A DNA stretch of 64,000 nucleotides, from assembly GCF_030127105.1 (NCBI RefSeq), contig NZ_CP126161.1, positions 992,001 through 1,056,000 on the forward strand, read 5' to 3'. This DNA is from Haloarcula pelagica (GTDB lineage: Archaea > Halobacteriota > Halobacteria > Halobacteriales > Haloarculaceae). The position numbers and the translations under genes were made by a program. Shown in pieces: positions 61,186-64,000 of the stretch (position 1 is its first letter; every line of letters begins with the position of its first letter). The notes beneath the pieces are model-generated. The model did no database searches, had not been told where the DNA came from, and saw only the letters and a list, made by a program, of their open reading frames with translations.

Positions 61186-62424
61186 ATGCGACGCCTCCCC
61201 GCCCTCCTGGGTGTCCTCCTCGTCGTGGTCGCGCTCGCCGCCCCGGCTACCTCGGGGGTGGCAGCCACGCAGACCTCGACACCCACAGACGGAGATCGGT
61301 TCCCCCGCGTGACGACAGTCGAGAACCTCACGAACCACCTCACGATCCCCGAAGAGAACGTCCGGCAGGCCGAGTACGGGACGACGGGGATCGATGTCGG
61401 TGCGGCCGTCTCGCTCAGCACACAACGGCTCCACCGCGAGCACGACGCGCGATCGTTCGAACGAGCGTTCTTCAGGGCGAACAACGAGTCGGCCAGAACC
61501 CGCCTGATCCGGGCGGAACTCGACAGTATCGAACAGCGCCAGGCGGCCCTCGCCGAGCGCCAGCAACGCCAGCTCCAGCAGTACGCGAGCGGCTCGGTGT
61601 CCGTCGACTCGCTCGTCCGGACCCGCGCAGTGGTCGACGCCGAGGCGCGCGAACTGGCCCAGACACTCGATACGGTCGATCGAGTCGAGCGCAGCGAGCC
61701 CGCCTTCACGATGGCCAGCGGGCAGCGGACCCGCCTGGAGAACATCAGAGGGCAGCTCCGGGTGCTCCGGGGGCCGGTCGGCGACCGCCTCGGCCGGTCG
61801 TTCACCGGTGAGATACCTCCGAACGCGGTGTACGTGATGGCCTCCGACCAGGACTACATGCTCGCGACCACCGCCGGTCAGGCGTACATCCGGGAGACCC
61901 ACCTGGCGAGCGCGCGTGACCCGACGGCGAGCGACCAGTTCGTCACGAGCGACACCGACCCCCTCCGGGCGGCGAACACCCGTGCCGAGGACCTCTACCC
62001 GTGGCTCTACTCCCAGCAACTCCCCAGCGTCAACACCTACGGGACCAGCAGTATCTACCGGCTGACCGCCAACCACCCCAGCGGGCAGTTGACGACTTAC
62101 ATCGACGGCGGCACGACGGACGTGTTCCACGAGTCACAGCGGCTCCAGCTCTCGACGATCAGGGCCAGTGAGACCCGCGTGACGATCAACGACTCCGTCC
62201 GGGTCGAAGTGACACGGACCTACGAGACCGGACCGGTCCGCGTCTCGGTCCGGAACAACGACACCGGCGCCCCGATGGCCGGAACGGTCGCCGTCAGCGG
62301 CCGGGAGGTCGGGACGACCGGCGACGACGGCACGCTCTGGACAGTCGAACCACGCGGGAGCTACTCCGTCGAGGTACGGACACGGAGCGGGACGAACACG
62401 ACCGTCGCGGTGCTTGGGACGTAG
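61186..62424 (+). CDS. Secreted coiled-coil surface protein
   Basis: 412 aa from ATG 61186. Signal peptide RLPALLGVLLVVVALAAPAT; then a region with helical heptads (NESARTRLIRAELDSIEQRQAALAERQQRQLQQYASG ... RELAQTLDTVDRVER); then a beta-rich C-terminal domain (VRVEVTRTYETGPVRVSVRNNDTGAPMAGTVAVSGREVG), which resembles a carboxypeptidase-regulatory or Ig-like module. There is no membrane anchor at the end. The promoter is shared with the divergent gene. Function unknown. Confidence 0.75.
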   Translation: MRRLPALLGVLLVVVALAAPATSGVAATQTSTPTDGDRFPRVTTVENLTNHLTIPEENVRQAEYGTTGIDVGAAVSLSTQRLHREHDARSFERAFFRANNESARTRLIRAELDSIEQRQAALAERQQRQLQQYASGSVSVDSLVRTRAVVDAEARELAQTLDTVDRVERSEPAFTMASGQRTRLENIRGQLRVLRGPVGDRLGRSFTGEIPPNAVYVMASDQDYMLATTAGQAYIRETHLASARDPTASDQFVTSDTDPLRAANTRAEDLYPWLYSQQLPSVNTYGTSSIYRLTANHPSGQLTTYIDGGTTDVFHESQRLQLSTIRASETRVTINDSVRVEVTRTYETGPVRVSVRNNDTGAPMAGTVAVSGREVGTTGDDGTLWTVEPRGSYSVEVRTRSGTNTTVAVLGT

Positions 62425-62470
62425 GCGACGCGTAACTTTTTGCGGCGGCGAGACGATAGCCGAGCCACTG

Positions 62471-62827
62471 GTGGGGTCCGATCGCTCGTGGATCGACAGC
62501 GTCCGACGACGAGTGCCGAACCAGCGCCAGCTCTCGGAGAACCACGCCGTCCTCTGGACGGTCGTCATCCTGGCCTCGCTGTTCGACGTGGTGACGACGA
62601 TGGTCGGCCTGGAACTGGGTCTGACCGAGGGCAACGCCGTCGCTCGCGCCTTTATCGCGACCTACGGGACGCCGGGGATCGGCCTGCTGAAGTTCAGCGC
62701 GCTGGTGCTCGTGGTCACGCTCTGGGCGATGTTCGACGACCACCGAGCGACCGTGGTGCTTGCCGTCTTCGCCGTCGTCTCGCTGGCCGTCGTGGCGCTG
62801 AACGCCCTGACCCTCGCGAGCGTGTAG
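62471..62827 (+). CDS. DUF5658-like membrane protein
   Basis: 118 aa from GTG 62471 (start uncertain). Three hydrophobic segments: AVLWTVVILASLFDVVTTMVGLELGLTEGN, FIATYGTPGIGLLKFSALVLVVTLWAMF and TVVLAVFAVVSLAVVALNALTL. The D-x-x-T-T...EGN arrangement in span 1 recurs in the family. Function unknown. Confidence 0.68.
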   Translation: MGSDRSWIDSVRRRVPNQRQLSENHAVLWTVVILASLFDVVTTMVGLELGLTEGNAVARAFIATYGTPGIGLLKFSALVLVVTLWAMFDDHRATVVLAVFAVVSLAVVALNALTLASV

Positions 62828-62947
62828 CTACTCCGCGGCCGGGTTGGAGATGATGTCGCCGCCACACTCGGGGCAGAACGCCCGGAGCACGTCCGTTCCG
62901 TAGTCACACTTCCGGCAGACGAACGGCTGCTGTGCCGTCTGTGCCAT
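62828..62947 (-). CDS. 39-aa zinc microprotein
   Basis: ATG 62947 to TAG 62828. Sequence MAQTAQQPFVCRKCDYGTDV then LRAFCPECGGDIISNPAAE: CxxC ... CxxC separated by 13 residues, a minimal zinc ribbon. It is on the strand opposite both neighbours. Unknown function. Confidence 0.65.
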   Translation of the reverse strand: MAQTAQQPFVCRKCDYGTDVLRAFCPECGGDIISNPAAE

Positions 62948-63028
62948 ACCGGCGCTTCGCCCCCCGTCGTGTTAACTATTGTCACCACTTCCGGACGGTT
63001 TTAGCTATTTCGGGCCGACAGCCACAGT

Positions 63029-63190
63029 ATGGGCACTACGCATCGGTGTGTCTGCGGGAAGACCCTCCGATACAGGCAGGACCTCGCAATCGACCGGAGC
63101 GGGACCACCCGGACCTGGAAGTGCACCGACTGTGGGACGCCGGTGCCCGGCGGCGTCGCCGAGCGCATCGGCCACCAACATCCGTCGTGA
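63029..63190 (+). CDS. 53-aa zinc microprotein
   Basis: ATG 63029 to TGA 63190. Sequence MGTTHRCVCGKTLRYRQDLA, IDRSGTTRTWKCTDCGTPVPGGVAERIG: CVCG and CTDC pairs with 24 residues between. Good third-position GC and a start after an AT-rich stretch (GTTAACTATTG). Unknown function. Confidence 0.6.
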   Translation: MGTTHRCVCGKTLRYRQDLAIDRSGTTRTWKCTDCGTPVPGGVAERIGHQHPS

Positions 63191-63504
63191 GCGGGAGCGC
63201 CTGGGGAGGACCGGGTGCGGTGCTGTGCGGTCGGCCGGGAGGCCGCTCCGTCGGCCGACCCGGGGACGGGCGGGGCCGCTGGAGCGCATACCGCGCCGCA
63301 GGAGCGGTTTCCCCGGAAGGGCAGCGAAGCCGCGCCTTCCGGCATGGCGAGCGGCGTCGCCGTCTCGAACCATCTCGTTCGCTCCGCCCACGAAAACCAC
63401 GTTTTTCGAAGAGTGGTTCGAGCCCGCCGACAGCGCGACTCGAACCCGACGACGAAAAAGGTGGAAGGGGAAGATACTTCCCTGCCCTGCTCACACCAGA
63501 AGGT
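63191..63504. other. Structured gap before the ribosomal gene, candidate ncRNA
   Basis: 314 bp without a supported gene. Inverted repeats are CCGGAAGG/CCTTCCGG (63313-63342, 14-nt loop); GGCGA/TCGCC (63346-63361); and an outer stem CTCGAACCA/TGGTTCGAG (63364-63422) that encloses CGAAAA/TTTTCG (63391-63408). This is more paired potential than in typical intergenic DNA here. Confidence 0.4.
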
Positions 63505-63678
63505 ATGAGCACGTACACTGTTCGCGGCAGTTTCCCGGCCCGAGACGGGCCCCAGGAGTTCGAGAAGGAGGTCGAGGCGCCAAACGAGAAAGTTGCCGAG
63601 GAGCGCGTCTACAGCAACTTCGGCTCCCAGCACAACCTCAAGCGCACACAGATCACCATCGACGAGGTGGCAGCATGA
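63505..63678 (+). CDS. rpl18a: Ribosomal protein L18Ae/LX
   Basis: 57-aa archaeal LX (eL20-type) protein of the large subunit. STYTVRGSFPARDGPQEFEK then EKVAEERVYSNFGSQHNLKR fits the family length and pattern exactly. The ATG is the first in frame. It overlaps the prefoldin gene by 4 nt (ATGA), a pair that recurs in haloarchaea. Confidence 0.93.
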   Translation: MSTYTVRGSFPARDGPQEFEKEVEAPNEKVAEERVYSNFGSQHNLKRTQITIDEVAA

Positions 63679-64000
63679 TGGGCGGTGGCGGCGGTGGCGG
63701 CGGCGGCCAGATGCAGCAGCTGTCCCAGGAGATCGAGCAGATGGAGCAGGAAGTCCAGGCCATCGACGACGAGATCGAGCGCCTGCGCGACAAGAAAGTC
63801 GACATCGACGACGCCATCGAGGCCATCGAGACGCTGGAAACTGGCTCGACGGTCCAGGTCCCGGTCGGCGGCGACGCCTACATCCGCGCGACGGTCGACG
63901 ACATCGACCAGGTTGTCGTCTCCCTGGGTGGCGGCTACGCCGCCGAGCGCGACCAGAACGGCGCCATCAGCACGCTGGAGACCAAACAGGAGACGCTGGA
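63675..64000 (+). CDS. pfdA: Prefoldin alpha subunit (partial, 3' end outside window)
   Basis: Chaperone subunit that captures unfolded protein for the thermosome. The visible 108 residues begin MMGGGGGGGGGQMQQLSQEI, with a Gly-rich N-terminus and then a coiled coil (EIEQMEQEVQAIDDEIERLR, IEAIETLETGSTVQVPVGGDA) and the hairpin strand [20 protein letters not shown]. Cut by the window end. Its ATG overlaps the stop of rpl18a. Confidence 0.92.
   Translation, partial: MMGGGGGGGGGQMQQLSQEIEQMEQEVQAIDDEIERLRDKKVDIDDAIEAIETLETGSTVQVPVGGDAYIRATVDDIDQVVVSLGGGYAAERDQNGAISTLETKQETL

Noticed and set aside
63191-63504. 7S RNA or RNase P RNA in the structured gap
   Set aside because: Conserved cores of neither RNA could be recognised; kept only as an unidentified structured region.
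1-64000. CRISPR array or cas genes
   Set aside because: No regularly spaced direct repeats of 28-37 nt and no Cas-like protein were seen in the window.

Overview
The window is a high-GC, gene-dense archaeal chromosome segment from a halophilic euryarchaeon (class Halobacteria). The evidence is: very acidic proteins; GC-rich third codon positions; leaderless-type TATA promoters 25-30 nt before start codons; Orc1/Cdc6 initiators; the archaeosine pathway (TgtA, ArcS, RaSEA); the F420 genes cofG/cofH; SRP54, prefoldin and L18Ae. I cannot fix the genus from the sequence alone.

Region 1 (1-22.7 kb, core): cofG (cut by the window edge) faces cofH. Then come a cation/Ca2+ exchanger, purC, a nucleoside phosphorylase, purU, a GAF signalling protein paired with a degenerate RecA-like protein, and purS/purQ. 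The archaeosine cluster follows (RaSEA, a VanZ-like protein, arcS and, 1.6 kb on, tgtA), with a vapBC toxin-antitoxin pair lying between arcS and tgtA. Next are a Nudix hydrolase, a large secreted lipoprotein, trmY and a membrane chemotaxis transducer.

Region 2 (about 22.7-39.2 kb, accessory): this stretch has patchy lower GC, broken genes and mobile-element genes, and ends at a tRNA-Pro(CGG) gene whose 3' end is partly duplicated. It holds a transposase fragment, a truncated D12-type adenine methylase and two divergent orc1/cdc6 genes around a 500-bp intergenic region full of TTTCCGGAAA-type repeats (a likely replication origin). It also holds an RDD membrane protein, an operon of a degenerate RecA-like protein, a small protein and an unusual B-family DNA polymerase, a type IV pilin, and a second vapBC pair. 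A chain of tiny overlapping genes ends in a truncated secreted protein. Last is a minus-strand operon of zinc-finger microproteins, a nuclease-like protein and a winged-helix protein that looks like the control or replication module of an integrated element. No integrase was found inside the window.

Region 3 (39.2-64 kb, core): UDP-glucose dehydrogenase, KDPG aldolase, a cupin, an AEC permease, SRP54, a winged-helix/membrane protein pair, a YihY-type membrane protein, SurE, UspA, a split MgtE-like transporter, a multi-PAS histidine kinase, a nucleoside-recognition membrane protein, a GNAT protein, a CBS-MaoC fusion, a nuclease/lamin-tail lipoprotein, a molybdopterin oxidoreductase, a HAD/UPF0201/UPF0200 operon, a polyprenyl synthase, two surface proteins, several zinc microproteins, L18Ae and prefoldin alpha.

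The most promising unexplained material is the origin, degenerate RecA-like protein and degenerate polymerase cassette (24.7-30.6 kb), the small-gene operon next to tRNA-Pro (35.1-39.0 kb), and three intergenic regions with clustered hairpins (30.9, 35.0 and 63.3 kb).
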